Assembly (NCBI RefSeq): GCF_012530535.1
Contig: NZ_CP051299.1
Coordinates: 1,674,001-1,738,000, forward strand
Source of the DNA: Microcella flavibacter
GTDB lineage: Bacteria; Actinomycetota; Actinomycetes; Actinomycetales; Microbacteriaceae
Direction of reading: 5' to 3'
DNA length: 64,000 bases
Part shown: piece by piece, positions 17,010 through 26,741 of the stretch
How the letters are laid out: every line of letters begins with the position of its first letter
Position numbering within the stretch: position 1 is the first letter of the stretch
Notes under the pieces: model-generated
Told to the model about the DNA's origin: nothing
The model's database searches: none
What the model saw: only the letters and a program-made list of their open reading frames with translations
Program-made: the position numbers and the translations under genes

Positions 17010-17705
17010 ATGGACGACGACGCCCGGCGGGCCCTCGAGCGCATCGCGTTCGGCCCCGCGCGCACGGGCGAGGAGCGGCGCGAGGCCGAGGCGGCGGCGC
17101 GCGAGCTCGCCCGGCTCGACGCCGCGGCCCCCCGGGCGGTTGCGGGCCGCCGCACCCGCGTCGGCGCGAGCGTCATGCACCCCGTCCCCCCGCGCCCACC
17201 CCGGCCGATCTGGCGCCACCCCGCCCTCATCGCCGCGGTCGTCGTGGTGGTGCTCGGCGGCCTCACCGCCGCGGGGCTCTCCCTCGCCGCGAGCGTGCTG
17301 CAGACCCGCGGCAACCCCTTCCTCGGCGCCCAGGGCTTCACCGCGCAGGAGGTGCGGGCCCTCGACATCCCGGCCTTCGACGTCTTCGACCGACCCGCCA
17401 CGCCGCGCGAGCTGCGGTACCTCGACGAGCTCGAGGTGGGTGGGCGCGTCGTGCAGCTGGGGCCGCGCATCCTCGGGGCCGATGACGACTGGGACTACGC
17501 GGCCGTCGTCATCCGCTCGCTCGTCACCACCATCGAGCCGCGGGCGTGCGTGTGGGCGCTCGGCGAGGCCGGCGCCGCGCTCGCCTGCACCGACCTCACC
17601 CGATTCGCCGAGGCGGGCGTCGAGGGCGAGGCTGGCTCGGGCAGCGGCACGGTCGCCTTCCGCTGGAGCGCCGACGGCGCGTTCTCGGCCGTGCCCGATC
17701 CCTGA
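17010..17705 (+). CDS. Exported two-cysteine family, paralogue 1
   Basis: 231 residues; no named family recognised. Residues 6-35 form a charged helix containing LERIAFGPARTGEE. A basic/proline linker is followed by one transmembrane helix (about 71-95). The exported domain starts FDVFDRPATPRELRYLDEL and continues with VVQLGPRIL. It has Cys180 and Cys193 (ACVWALGEAGAALAC) and ends in RWSADGAF. The cysteines probably form a disulfide outside the cytoplasm. It is the first of five adjacent genes with the same plan and has the best promoter of the group. The start is chosen at ATG 17010; the open frame extends upstream only as a shadow. Confidence 0.8.
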   Translation: MDDDARRALERIAFGPARTGEERREAEAAARELARLDAAAPRAVAGRRTRVGASVMHPVPPRPPRPIWRHPALIAAVVVVVLGGLTAAGLSLAASVLQTRGNPFLGAQGFTAQEVRALDIPAFDVFDRPATPRELRYLDELEVGGRVVQLGPRILGADDDWDYAAVVIRSLVTTIEPRACVWALGEAGAALACTDLTRFAEAGVEGEAGSGSGTVAFRWSADGAFSAVPDP

Positions 17706-17717
17706 GGCTCGGCATGA

Positions 17718-17723
17718 TTGACT
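17718..17723 (+). promoter_or_regulatory. -10 element of paralogue 2
   Basis: TTGACT ends 7 nt before the ATG at 17731; no ribosome binding site. Confidence 0.55.
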
Positions 17724-17730
17724 TCGCCTC

Positions 17731-18774
17731 ATGACGCAGGATGCCGCTGCCGGGCCCGGTCGCCCGACGCGCCCCCTCGTGCTCGATGCCGACGGCGGCA
17801 CGGCGCTCGCCCCCGGCGCCGACCCCTTCGGCGAGCGCCGCCCACCCCGGATCCCCCTCCGCCTCCTCGTCGCCGCCCTCGTCGCGGTGCTCCTCCTCAC
17901 GGGCTCGGCGTTCGGCACGCGCGCCGCCGCCGACGTCGACCCCACGGCCTTCGCGATCTTCGACCGGCCGGCGACGGAGGAGGACGAGCAGGCCCTCGTC
18001 GACCTCGCCGGCGTCGGGGCGCCCGTCATCGGCGAAGCGCGGGTGCTCTCCGAGAGCGACGGCGCGACCGTCATCGTCGTCCGCGCACCCGAGGGCACGG
18101 GGGCGCGACTGCGCGACTCCGGCGGCTATCCGCTCAGCGGTGGTCCTGTCGTGCCGGATCCCGTCCGCCGCGGGGATTCGGTCGAGACCGTGGTCGTACC
18201 CGACACCGCGGAGGCCTGCCTCTGGGTGGTGAGCCTGCGCTTCGGCGGTCTCGGTCGGTGCAAGAGCCCCGAGCGCTTCGCCCGCGAGGGCCTCGCGGCC
18301 GCGATCGCCTCCAACACACTGCAGTTCGCGGCGTCCTGGTCGGCGGACGGAGCGATCGCGGTTCAGTCGCTGCCCATCGGCCCGACGACCCGCGACGAAC
18401 TGCGCGCGCTCGCCATCCCGGCCATCGAGCAGCTCGAGTCGTTGCCGCTCACCGACTCGGAGACCCGCGGAGGCGCGACCGCCGACGAGGGCCGTTTCAG
18501 CTTCGGCGATCCGCTCATCGAGCTGCGGCAGGTCGCCGTGTCGGACGAGTGGCGCATGGCGGCCGGGGTCTTCCAGCCCGAACCGACCGGGGGGCTCGCC
18601 GCCTGCGTCGTCGTCGAACCGATCGACAGCACCCGCGCCGAGGCCGGCGCCGGCTGCGGCTCGATCGAGCGGTTCACCGAGACGGGACTGCAGGGCGGTC
18701 TCGGACTCGACGGGCGGACGGTGACCTGGGAGTGGCTGCCCGACGGCAGCGCGACGTTCGGGGTGGAGGAGTGA
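17731..18774 (+). CDS. Exported two-cysteine family, paralogue 2 (domain duplicated)
   Basis: 347 residues, the longest of the group. A 40-residue N-terminus with little similarity to the other members precedes a transmembrane helix (about 41-62). The first exported domain reads FAIFDRPATEEDEQALVDL, VVRAPEG, then Cys163 and Cys177 and SWSADGAIAV. A second, diverged copy follows from about residue 226 with VIELR-like strands (FSFGDPLIELRQV), Cys292 and Cys309 and EWLPDGSATF. The second copy lacks the FDRPAT entry motif. The gene ends in GAGGAGTGA, where its stop overlaps the GTG of paralogue 3 by 4 nt. Confidence 0.78.
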   Translation: MTQDAAAGPGRPTRPLVLDADGGTALAPGADPFGERRPPRIPLRLLVAALVAVLLLTGSAFGTRAAADVDPTAFAIFDRPATEEDEQALVDLAGVGAPVIGEARVLSESDGATVIVVRAPEGTGARLRDSGGYPLSGGPVVPDPVRRGDSVETVVVPDTAEACLWVVSLRFGGLGRCKSPERFAREGLAAAIASNTLQFAASWSADGAIAVQSLPIGPTTRDELRALAIPAIEQLESLPLTDSETRGGATADEGRFSFGDPLIELRQVAVSDEWRMAAGVFQPEPTGGLAACVVVEPIDSTRAEAGAGCGSIERFTETGLQGGLGLDGRTVTWEWLPDGSATFGVEE

Positions 18775-19637
18775 CGACCCCCTCCCCCGGTGCGGGCGGC
18801 GCGCGCGAGGCCAGGATCCTCGAGCTCGAGCAGCGCCTGTTCGGTCGGCCCGGGCCCGGCGGCGCGGGGTCGGCCGGGACGCCCGCCGAGGTGGAGGCCG
18901 ATCTCGCCGAGCTGCGGCGATTGCGATCGGCACCGGCGCCGGTCGAGCAGGCCGGGGAACGGGAGGCACCGGTTCCGCCGGACGCGCCCGCGGCCTCCGA
19001 CGACCCGGTGCTCGATCTCGATCCTGCGCCGATCGCGCAGAGTCCCTCCGTCGCCGCTCCGCTCCCGACTCGGCGCCGGCGACCGACCACTGCGCTGCGC
19101 GGGCTCCTCGGCGCGGGCCTCGCGGCGATCGCCGCCGGGGTCGTCGCCGGACTGGTCCTCGCTCCGCCCTCCCCCGTGGCGCTCGACGCCTTCGACCGCG
19201 CCGCGTCGGCGTTCGAACGGGCCCGCACCGAGGTGCTGCGCGACGCCGGACTCCCCCTCATCAGCGAGGGGCGTATCGTCGCCGACGCGGCGACCGCGAC
19301 CCTCGTCACCTTCCGCGCCCCGCCGGGCTCGGCCGAGCGCCTTGAGGACGCCGACGCGAGCCTCGTCGGCACCGAGCTCTCGCCGTTCGGCGGCGCGATC
19401 TACCTGCTCCCCGATCCCTCCGCCGGCGATCGCGCCCTCGTCCGCCGCTCGGAGGTCTGCGCCTGGGTCGTCGACGGCACCTTCGCGATCGAGGGCCGGT
19501 GCACTCCCCTGGCCGAGTTCGCCGAATCGGGCCTCGTCTTCGAGACCGAGCGATTCGGCATCCGGTACGCCGTCGACTGGGCGCCCACGGGCGAGGCCGA
19601 GCTGCGCACCCTCCCCTTCGCGCCGACGCCGCCGTGA
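18771..19637 (+). CDS. Exported two-cysteine family, paralogue 3
   Basis: 288 residues from GTG at 18771, which overlaps the previous stop (GTGA); the GGAGGA just upstream may help reinitiation. The N-terminal helix ILELEQRLFGRPG matches the motif in paralogues 1, 4 and 5. A long Ala/Pro/Asp linker leads to the transmembrane helix (about 109-131). The exported domain has LDAFDRAASAFERARTEVL, LISEGRIV, TFRAPPGSAE, Cys230 and Cys244 (14 apart) and DWAPTGEAEL. It is the only member without its own TTGACT promoter, so it depends on paralogue 2 transcription. Confidence 0.78.
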   Translation: MTTPSPGAGGAREARILELEQRLFGRPGPGGAGSAGTPAEVEADLAELRRLRSAPAPVEQAGEREAPVPPDAPAASDDPVLDLDPAPIAQSPSVAAPLPTRRRRPTTALRGLLGAGLAAIAAGVVAGLVLAPPSPVALDAFDRAASAFERARTEVLRDAGLPLISEGRIVADAATATLVTFRAPPGSAERLEDADASLVGTELSPFGGAIYLLPDPSAGDRALVRRSEVCAWVVDGTFAIEGRCTPLAEFAESGLVFETERFGIRYAVDWAPTGEAELRTLPFAPTPP

Positions 19638-19655
19638 TGGCGCCCAGCCCCGTGC

Positions 19656-19661
19656 TTGACT
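19656..19661 (+). promoter_or_regulatory. -10 element of paralogue 4
   Basis: TTGACT, preceded by CGTGC as in paralogue 5, ends 6 nt before the ATG at 19668. The TTG could be misread as an in-frame start codon. Confidence 0.55.
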
Positions 19662-19667
19662 GATCCC

Positions 19668-20465
19668 ATGACCCGGGATGCCGACGCCGAGGCCTCCCGC
19701 ATCGCCGAGCTCGAGCGGCTCGCCTACGGCCGGGCCTCGACGCCCGCCGAGGCCGCGCAGTCCGAGGCCGCCGCGCAGGAGCGGCAGCAGCTGCTCGCCG
19801 CCCGCGCCGCGGCCGAGCATCCCGCCGCGGCCGACGACCGCGCCACGCACCCGGAAACGCAGGCCGCAGACGGCGTCGACGACACGACCGAGGCCGAGAG
19901 CGACGCCGAGGCCGACGACACCGCCCCGCGCCCCTGGTGGCGCCGCCCTCCCGCCCTCGCCGGTGCCCTCGCCCTCGCGATCGTGGGCGGTGCGGGCCTC
20001 GTCGGCGCGATCGCCCCTCCCGGCCCTCCGGCCGCCTTCGCCGTCTTCGAGCGCGCGCCCGACGAGGCCGAGCTCGCGCTCACCGGCCGGCTGCAGCAGC
20101 TCAGCGCCCCGGTCGACGGGCTGCGCATCGTCGAGCGCGCCGCGGCGGCCGAGCTCGTCGTTTTCCGGGCGCCTGCCGGCACCGCGCGGCAGCTCGCCGC
20201 GGCCGCCGGCGAGGGCGACCCCTTCCTGCCGCTCACCGACGGCAGCCGCTTCGGCGAGAACGGCGAGCCGGTGCGCGACCGGGCGGCGCAGGACGTCTGC
20301 CTCATGATCGTCGACCGCGGGCTGCCCTCCGGCACGAGCTGCGCGACCCTCGACGGCTTCCGCGAGCGCGGGCTCGAGGTCGTGGGGCGCGACGCCGTCT
20401 CGGGCGAGCCCTACCGCGGCTCCTGGCGGGCCGACGGCACGGCGGCGCTCGACCCGCTGCCCTGA
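19668..20465 (+). CDS. Exported two-cysteine family, paralogue 4
   Basis: 265 residues. The N-terminal helix RIAELERLAYGRASTPAEAA is the clearest copy of the family motif. An acidic linker of about 50 residues ends at PRPWWRR before the transmembrane helix (about 95-116). The exported domain shows FAVFERAPDEAELALTGRL, LRIVERA, VVFRAPAGTARQ, Cys211 and Cys225 (14 apart), and SWRADGTAAL at the end. ATG 19668 is preferred over an upstream in-frame TTG because that TTG is the first base triplet of the likely -10 box. Confidence 0.78.
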   Translation: MTRDADAEASRIAELERLAYGRASTPAEAAQSEAAAQERQQLLAARAAAEHPAAADDRATHPETQAADGVDDTTEAESDAEADDTAPRPWWRRPPALAGALALAIVGGAGLVGAIAPPGPPAAFAVFERAPDEAELALTGRLQQLSAPVDGLRIVERAAAAELVVFRAPAGTARQLAAAAGEGDPFLPLTDGSRFGENGEPVRDRAAQDVCLMIVDRGLPSGTSCATLDGFRERGLEVVGRDAVSGEPYRGSWRADGTAALDPLP

Positions 20466-20491
20466 CCCTCGCTCCGCGCAGCACCGCGTGC

Positions 20492-20497
20492 TTGACT
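20492..20497 (+). promoter_or_regulatory. -10 element of paralogue 5
   Basis: TTGACT ends 6 nt before the ATG at 20504, with the same CGTGC prefix as in paralogue 4. Confidence 0.55.
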
Positions 20498-20503
20498 ACG
20501 GCC

Positions 20504-21322
20504 ATGGCGCAGCCGCCGGACGACCACGAAGCCGCCGACCGCGCCCGCGAGCACGTCATCGCGCACCTCTTCGACGTCGAGCTCACCCGCCTCGCCTACG
20601 CCCGGCCGCGCTCCGCCGAGGACGAGCAGCGCGCTGCGGCGGCCGTGCGCGAGCTGGCCCGGCGGGCCGCCGCGCGACCCGCGCCCCCGCCGGAACCCGC
20701 GACCGAGCAGCCCGCTCGCCCTTGGATCGGGCGGCGCCGGCCCCGCCCGGAGCCCGCGCCGCGCATCCCGACCCGCCGCCGCCGGCCCGCCCGGCGCGAT
20801 GCGTCCCCGCCCGGCCCGCGCCGCGCGCTCGCTCTCACGGCCGCCGGCGGACTGCTGCTCAGCACGGTCGCCGCCCTCAGCGCCGCCGCCGCACCGGCCC
20901 CCGAGCCGCCGCCGGCGTCCTCCCTGCAGCTGCTGTACCGCGACGCGACCGCCGCCGAGCGCGATCTGCGCGACCGGATGCTCGCCGCAGGCCTGCCCGT
21001 CACCATCGGGCCGCGCATCCTCGCCGCCGGCGCCGAAGGCGATCGCGGCGAGCGGGTCGCGGCCTACCGCCACGTGCGAGCCGGAACGGCCGACGACGCC
21101 CGCAACGAGGTGTGCGTGCTGCTCGTCGACGTCGAGACCGTCGGAACGTCGAGCTGCATCGCCCGCAGCGTCTTCCTTACAGAGGGCATGCGCGCCGTGC
21201 TCGAGGGGCCGACCAGCCGCTGGAGCGTGCGCTGGGGCCCGACGGGCGAGGCCGAGGTCCTCGTGATCGGCGGGGGCGAGGACGGGCCGAGCGCACCCGA
21301 CGCACCGCCGGCGCCGCTCTGA
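20504..21322 (+). CDS. Exported two-cysteine family, paralogue 5
   Basis: 272 residues. The N-terminal helix ELTRLAYARPRSAEDEQ matches paralogue 4. The cytoplasmic linker is extremely Arg/Pro-rich (about 55-107). The transmembrane helix is about 107-131. The exported domain has LQLLYRDATAAERDLRDRM in place of the FDR entry, VTIGPRILAAG close to paralogue 1, Cys204 and Cys218 (14 apart) and RWGPTGEAEV. It converges on xerD. It is the most diverged entry motif of the five, but the cysteine spacing is kept. Confidence 0.78.
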   Translation: MAQPPDDHEAADRAREHVIAHLFDVELTRLAYARPRSAEDEQRAAAAVRELARRAAARPAPPPEPATEQPARPWIGRRRPRPEPAPRIPTRRRRPARRDASPPGPRRALALTAAGGLLLSTVAALSAAAAPAPEPPPASSLQLLYRDATAAERDLRDRMLAAGLPVTIGPRILAAGAEGDRGERVAAYRHVRAGTADDARNEVCVLLVDVETVGTSSCIARSVFLTEGMRAVLEGPTSRWSVRWGPTGEAEVLVIGGGEDGPSAPDAPPAPL

Positions 21323-21326
21323 CGGA

Positions 21327-21362
21327 ATCGGGCGACCGGTCCGCGCGACCGAGCGACCCGAT
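21327..21362. terminator. Possible bidirectional hairpin between paralogue 5 and xerD
   Basis: ATCGGG and CCCGAT enclose imperfectly paired GC-rich sequence in the 54-base gap between convergent genes. The stem is weak. Confidence 0.3.
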
Positions 21363-21376
21363 CCCGCCCCACCCCG

Positions 21377-22378
21377 CTACAGCGCCCGCGGATGCGCCGT
21401 CGCCCAGGCCTCGCGCATCGCGTCGGCCGTGACGAGCGTGTAGATCTGGGTCGTGGCGACGCTCGCGTGGCCGAGCAGCTCCTGCACGACGCGCACGTCG
21501 GCGCCGCCCTCGAGCAGGTGGGTCGCGAAGCTGTGGCGCAGCGTGTGCGGCGAGAGCTCGACGTCGAGCCGCGCGCGCTCCGCCGCCGCGCGGATCACCA
21601 GCCACGCCGACTGCCGGCTGAGCCGGGCCCCGCGCGCCCCGAGGAACAGCGCCGGCGTCGAGGCCCCCCGCGGCGCGAGCAGCGGCCGCGCCCGCACCAG
21701 GTACGCGTCGAGCGCCTCGCGGGCGTAGCGGCCGATCGGCACGATGCGCTGCTTGCGCCCCTTGCCGAACAGCCGCACCGCCCCGCCGACCTGCGCGTCG
21801 TCGCCCATCACGTCGTCGACGTTGAGATCGATCGCCTCGCTCGCCCGGGCGCCCGTGGCGTAGAGCAGCTCGAGCAGGGCGCGGTCGCGCAGCATCATCG
21901 GGTCGTCGCCCGCGCAGGCCTCGAGCAGCCGCTCGACCTGCGCGATGCTGATCGCCTTCGGCAGGCGCTTCGGCTGCGTCGGCGGCTTCTGCTCGGCGGC
22001 GACGTCCTGCTGCAGGATGCCCTCCTCGAGCAGGAACCGGTGCCAGCCGCGCACGCTCGACAGCATCCGCGCGGTCGTCGCGGCGCCCACCGGCGCGGCC
22101 GGGGTCGATGAGCCGGATCCCGCCGGGTCGCGCAGCGCCTGCACGAACCCCGCGACGTCGGCCGCCTCGACCTCGGCGACCTCCTCGCGCCCGATCCCGG
22201 TGAGGTACGCCGTGTAGCGGGCGAGGTCGCGGCGGTAGGCGGCGACGGTGTGCGGCGAGCGGCCGCGCTCGAGGGCGATGTGGCGCAGGTAGCGGTCGAC
22301 GGCGCGGACGAGCGCCGGGGCGGGCTCGGCGGGCGGCGCGGTCGCGCCGGTGCGCTCCGGCTGCTCGACCGCCGGCAC
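21377..22378 (-). CDS. xerD: Tyrosine recombinase XerD
   Basis: Resolves chromosome dimers at dif together with XerC. The SAM-like N-terminal domain ([22 protein letters not shown]) and the catalytic domain are complete: Arg in [11 protein letters not shown], Lys in [28 protein letters not shown] with the nucleophilic Tyr. 333 residues, about 30 longer than usual, owing to a Pro/Ala N-terminus and a glycine/serine insertion in the N-domain near residue 90. It follows the Nudix gene by 2 nt. The usual parA neighbour is displaced by the five-gene block. Confidence 0.93.
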   Translation of the reverse strand: MPAVEQPERTGATAPPAEPAPALVRAVDRYLRHIALERGRSPHTVAAYRRDLARYTAYLTGIGREEVAEVEAADVAGFVQALRDPAGSGSSTPAAPVGAATTARMLSSVRGWHRFLLEEGILQQDVAAEQKPPTQPKRLPKAISIAQVERLLEACAGDDPMMLRDRALLELLYATGARASEAIDLNVDDVMGDDAQVGGAVRLFGKGRKQRIVPIGRYAREALDAYLVRARPLLAPRGASTPALFLGARGARLSRQSAWLVIRAAAERARLDVELSPHTLRHSFATHLLEGGADVRVVQELLGHASVATTQIYTLVTADAMREAWATAHPRAL

Positions 22379-22380
22379 AG

Positions 22381-22982
22381 TCAGCCTCGGCTTCGCCGGG
22401 CGTGCGCGGCGAGCACGGCGGCCATGAGGATGCCGTTGCGGGCGCGTGAGGCGAGCACGGCATCCACCGCCTCGTCGAGCGCGACCCAGCGCAGCACGAT
22501 GTCGGCCTCCTCGGCCTCGCGGTCGAAGGTCTCCGTCGCGCTGAGCCCCGTCGCGAGGAACACGTGGATCACCTCGTCCGAGCCGCCGGGGCTCGTGTGC
22601 ATCGTGATGAGCGGCTCCCAGTGCTCGGCGGCGAGGTCGGCCTCCTCGGCCAGCTCGCGGCGCGCGGCCTCGAGCGGGTCCTCGCCCTCGACGTCGAGCA
22701 GGCCCGCGGGCAGCTCCCAGTCGCGCGTCTGGATGGGGTGGCGGTACTGCTGGATGACGAGCACGCGCTCCTCGTCGTCGACGGCCAGCACGGCCACCGC
22801 GCCGGGGTGCTCCATGAACTCGCGGACGATCTCGTGATCCCCGTACCCGAAGCGCTCACGCCGGATGTCCCACACGCGCCCGGCGAACACCACCTCGGAG
22901 TCGAGCACCTCGACCGAGTGCGCCTCATCGCGCAGCTCGTCGAGCTCGCCCTCCCCCGCCGCGGTGCCGCCCGACACGGCGG

Positions 22983-22986
<4 letters not shown>
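22381..22986 (-). CDS. ADP-ribose pyrophosphatase-type Nudix hydrolase
   Basis: 201 residues from GTG at 22986, which overlaps the pyrG stop (GTGA). The Nudix box is [21 protein letters not shown] with the preceding DWELPAG strand, as in NudF-like ADP-ribose pyrophosphatases. VIQQYRHP is characteristic of that group. pyrG-nudix-xerD is a conserved actinobacterial order. The precise substrate is inferred from the subfamily. Confidence 0.9.
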
Positions 22987-24674
<1,688 letters not shown>

Positions 24675-24734
24675 GGGGTTCGATCGTATCCGACCCGTGA
24701 CCCCTTTCGCCTCGACGCGCTCAGGTGCCGGGCG

Positions 24735-24740
24735 TAGCGT
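24735..24740 (+). promoter_or_regulatory. -10 element, probable leaderless promoter
   Basis: TAGCGT ends 7 nt before the ATG at 24748. Confidence 0.5.
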
Positions 24741-24747
24741 CGGGCGC

Positions 24748-25635
24748 ATGGGGCGGCAGGCGGTACTCGAACGGCACGAGGGCGTGCGCCGCGCATCCCG
24801 CGTCGCCGCCATCGGGGGCGCCGTCGTCGCCGCGATCGCCCTGCTGGCGGGATGCGCGATCCTGCCCTCGGCGCCGCCCGAGTCGGTCGCGCTCGAGACC
24901 CAGCCCGGGTGGCCCGCCGACGCGCCGATCCGCGACCCGCTGCTCTCGCCCGAGGTCTCGTCGACCGACCCCGTGGGTTGGATCGACGAGCAGGGTCGCC
25001 TCGTCATCGTCACCTGGGGCTCGAGCGCCTGCCCGCCGATCGCGACGAGCATCGGCGAGGTGGAGGACGGCGTCGTGCCCGTGCGCTTCGAGCCGACGCC
25101 GGCGCAGGCCTGCACCGACGACCTCTCCCCGCTGGCTCACGTCTTCGAGGCGCCCGAGGGCCTCGACCAGGCGACTGTCACGGTGACGGTGCGCGATTCC
25201 GGCGGACGCGAACGCGTGTTCCGCGATGTGCTCGCCGCCGGCGCGGGCCCCGACGGCTCCTCGATCGCCGAGTCGACGGTTCCCGGGCTTCCCGAGGGTT
25301 CCGACCCCGCCGCCCCGCCGCCCGAGCAACCGGTGGTGCTGCAGTGGTCGGAGCAGCCCGACCGTCTGCTCGTCACCACCTACGGCAGCTCGAGCTGCCC
25401 GCTGCTGCCGATCGCGCTCGAGGCCGATGCGTCGACGCTCGTGCTGACGGTGAGCACGGGCCGGGTCGAGGCCTGCACGGCCGACTACGGCCCGACGACG
25501 AGCGTCGTGGTGGTGCCCGCCGCCGCGTACCTCGCGCGGGAGTCGGCGTCGGTGCTCGTGCTCTCCGCATCGACGGATGCTCCGCCGCAGCAGCTCGAGG
25601 TACCGGTCTCCCCGCCCGGCGCCGCCGCCCGCTAG
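24748..25635 (+). CDS. Lipoprotein with an internally duplicated cysteine domain
   Basis: 295 residues. A lipoprotein signal peptide ([16 protein letters not shown]) gives Cys36 as the lipidation site. The mature protein holds two copies of one domain: [20 protein letters not shown] ... QACTDDLSP and [20 protein letters not shown] ... EACTADYGP. Each copy has two cysteines, one in GSSxCP and one in ACTxD, and a proline-rich linker joins them. No named family is recognised. It probably sits on the outer face of the membrane. An IS481 element inserted exactly at its stop codon, leaving the protein intact but removing any native terminator. Confidence 0.8.
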   Translation: MGRQAVLERHEGVRRASRVAAIGGAVVAAIALLAGCAILPSAPPESVALETQPGWPADAPIRDPLLSPEVSSTDPVGWIDEQGRLVIVTWGSSACPPIATSIGEVEDGVVPVRFEPTPAQACTDDLSPLAHVFEAPEGLDQATVTVTVRDSGGRERVFRDVLAAGAGPDGSSIAESTVPGLPEGSDPAAPPPEQPVVLQWSEQPDRLLVTTYGSSSCPLLPIALEADASTLVLTVSTGRVEACTADYGPTTSVVVVPAAAYLARESASVLVLSASTDAPPQQLEVPVSPPGAAAR

Positions 25636-25636
25636 C

Positions 25637-26714
25637 TGTACTCGGTCATGAGGTTGGTGACACTCGACTGATCGGGGGCAGGTCTTTGCAGGCGGTGTGG
25701 GGTCGATCGTAGTTGTAGTGGTCAAGCCAGGGCGCGAGGGCGTTGGCGCGTTCCTGGTTCGAGGTGAACGCGTGTCGATATGCCCACCCCTCCTGGAGGG
25801 TGCGATTGAAGCGTTCGGCTTTCCCGTTCTGCCAGGGCGAATACGGTCTCGTGAGCACGTGGGTGGCCGCCAACGACTCCATAACGCTTCGGAAGGCTGC
25901 GGAGTTTCGGTAGTTCAAGGCGTTGTCGGTCATGACCTGCCGGATCCTGATCCCGTGTCCGGTGAAGAACGCAGCAGCGTTGTTGAGGAACGCCGCGCAG
26001 GTTTCGCCCTTTTCATCCGGCAGCACCTGCGCGAACGCGAGCCGGGAGTGGTCATCGACCGCGACGTGGACGTAGTCGAAGCCGAGCCTCACGGATCGTT
26101 TCCGGCCGATGTTGTGCTCGATCGTTCCCAGACCGTTCAGGCGCCATCCGCCGCCGTCAGGGATGCGGCCGAGCTTCTTCACGTCGATATGGATCAGATC
26201 ACCCGGCTGCTCGCGCTCGTATCGAAGACGGGTCCGGCGGCCTTGACGGATGCGAGTCCCGGTGACCGGGTCCAACTCATGCAGGGCAGGCAACCCCGCC
26301 TTCACGATCAGTCGGGACGCGGTCGAGGGGCTCACCGCGAAACGCCTCGCGAGCTCATCGCGGCCGAGCCTGTCGCGTTCCCGGGACGCGATCAGCGCTG
26401 CGGCCAGCTGCGGGGACGTGGTGCTGGGTGATCGGCGCGGCCGCGACGAGCGGTCCTCCAGCGCGCGGATTCCGTGCTCGCGGAAGCGGGTCACCCAGCG
26501 GTGAGCGCACTGGCGTGACACGCCGAGCTCTTTCGCGACATGCGACACAGGACGACCGGACAGCACCCGTCGGACCAGGATCAGTCGGCCGGCGGGAGCA
26601 AGGGGAGCGTTACGGTGGACCACGAGAAGGCCTTCCTCTTCAGGGCGTTTAGACACCACCCAGAATGAAGGCCTTCTCCTCTGCCTTGTGTCACCAACGT
26701 GCTGACCGGGTACA
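25637..26714. mobile_element. Complete IS481-family insertion sequence, 1078 bp
   Basis: The left end TGTACTCGGTCATGAGG and right end (minus strand) TGTACCCGGTCAGCACG both continue GTTGGTGACAC, giving an imperfect terminal inverted repeat of about 27 bp. The flanks show the direct repeat GCTAGC (25631-25636 and 26715-26720), although this target is itself palindromic. One intact transposase lies inside. The element sits between the lipoprotein stop and recN. Confidence 0.92.
25646..26623 (-). CDS. IS481-family transposase
   Basis: 325 residues from GTG at 26623, which has AGGAAGG 7 nt upstream; a longer frame from 26659 lacks a site. The N-terminus VVHRNAPLAPAGRLILVRR and HTH HVAKELGVSRQCAHRWVTRF are family hallmarks. 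The DDE catalytic residues appear in LIHIDVKKLGRI (Asp), VMTDNALNYR (Asp) and GKAERFNRTLQE (Glu). It ends WLDHYNYDRPHTACKDLPP, typical for IS481. The frame is undisturbed. Confidence 0.95.
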   Translation of the reverse strand: MVHRNAPLAPAGRLILVRRVLSGRPVSHVAKELGVSRQCAHRWVTRFREHGIRALEDRSSRPRRSPSTTSPQLAAALIASRERDRLGRDELARRFAVSPSTASRLIVKAGLPALHELDPVTGTRIRQGRRTRLRYEREQPGDLIHIDVKKLGRIPDGGGWRLNGLGTIEHNIGRKRSVRLGFDYVHVAVDDHSRLAFAQVLPDEKGETCAAFLNNAAAFFTGHGIRIRQVMTDNALNYRNSAAFRSVMESLAATHVLTRPYSPWQNGKAERFNRTLQEGWAYRHAFTSNQERANALAPWLDHYNYDRPHTACKDLPPISRVSPTS

Positions 26715-26741
26715 GCTAGCCGCGCGCGCGGACCACGGTGA

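Noticed and set aside
19656-19667. TTG at 19656 as the start codon of paralogue 4
   Set aside because: The TTGACT there matches the -10 box placed identically in paralogues 1, 2 and 5, and ATG 19668 aligns with their starts.
17010-21322. Reading the five paralogues as toxin-immunity pairs
   Set aside because: All five share one architecture, and no catalytic or toxin domain or alternating partner is visible.
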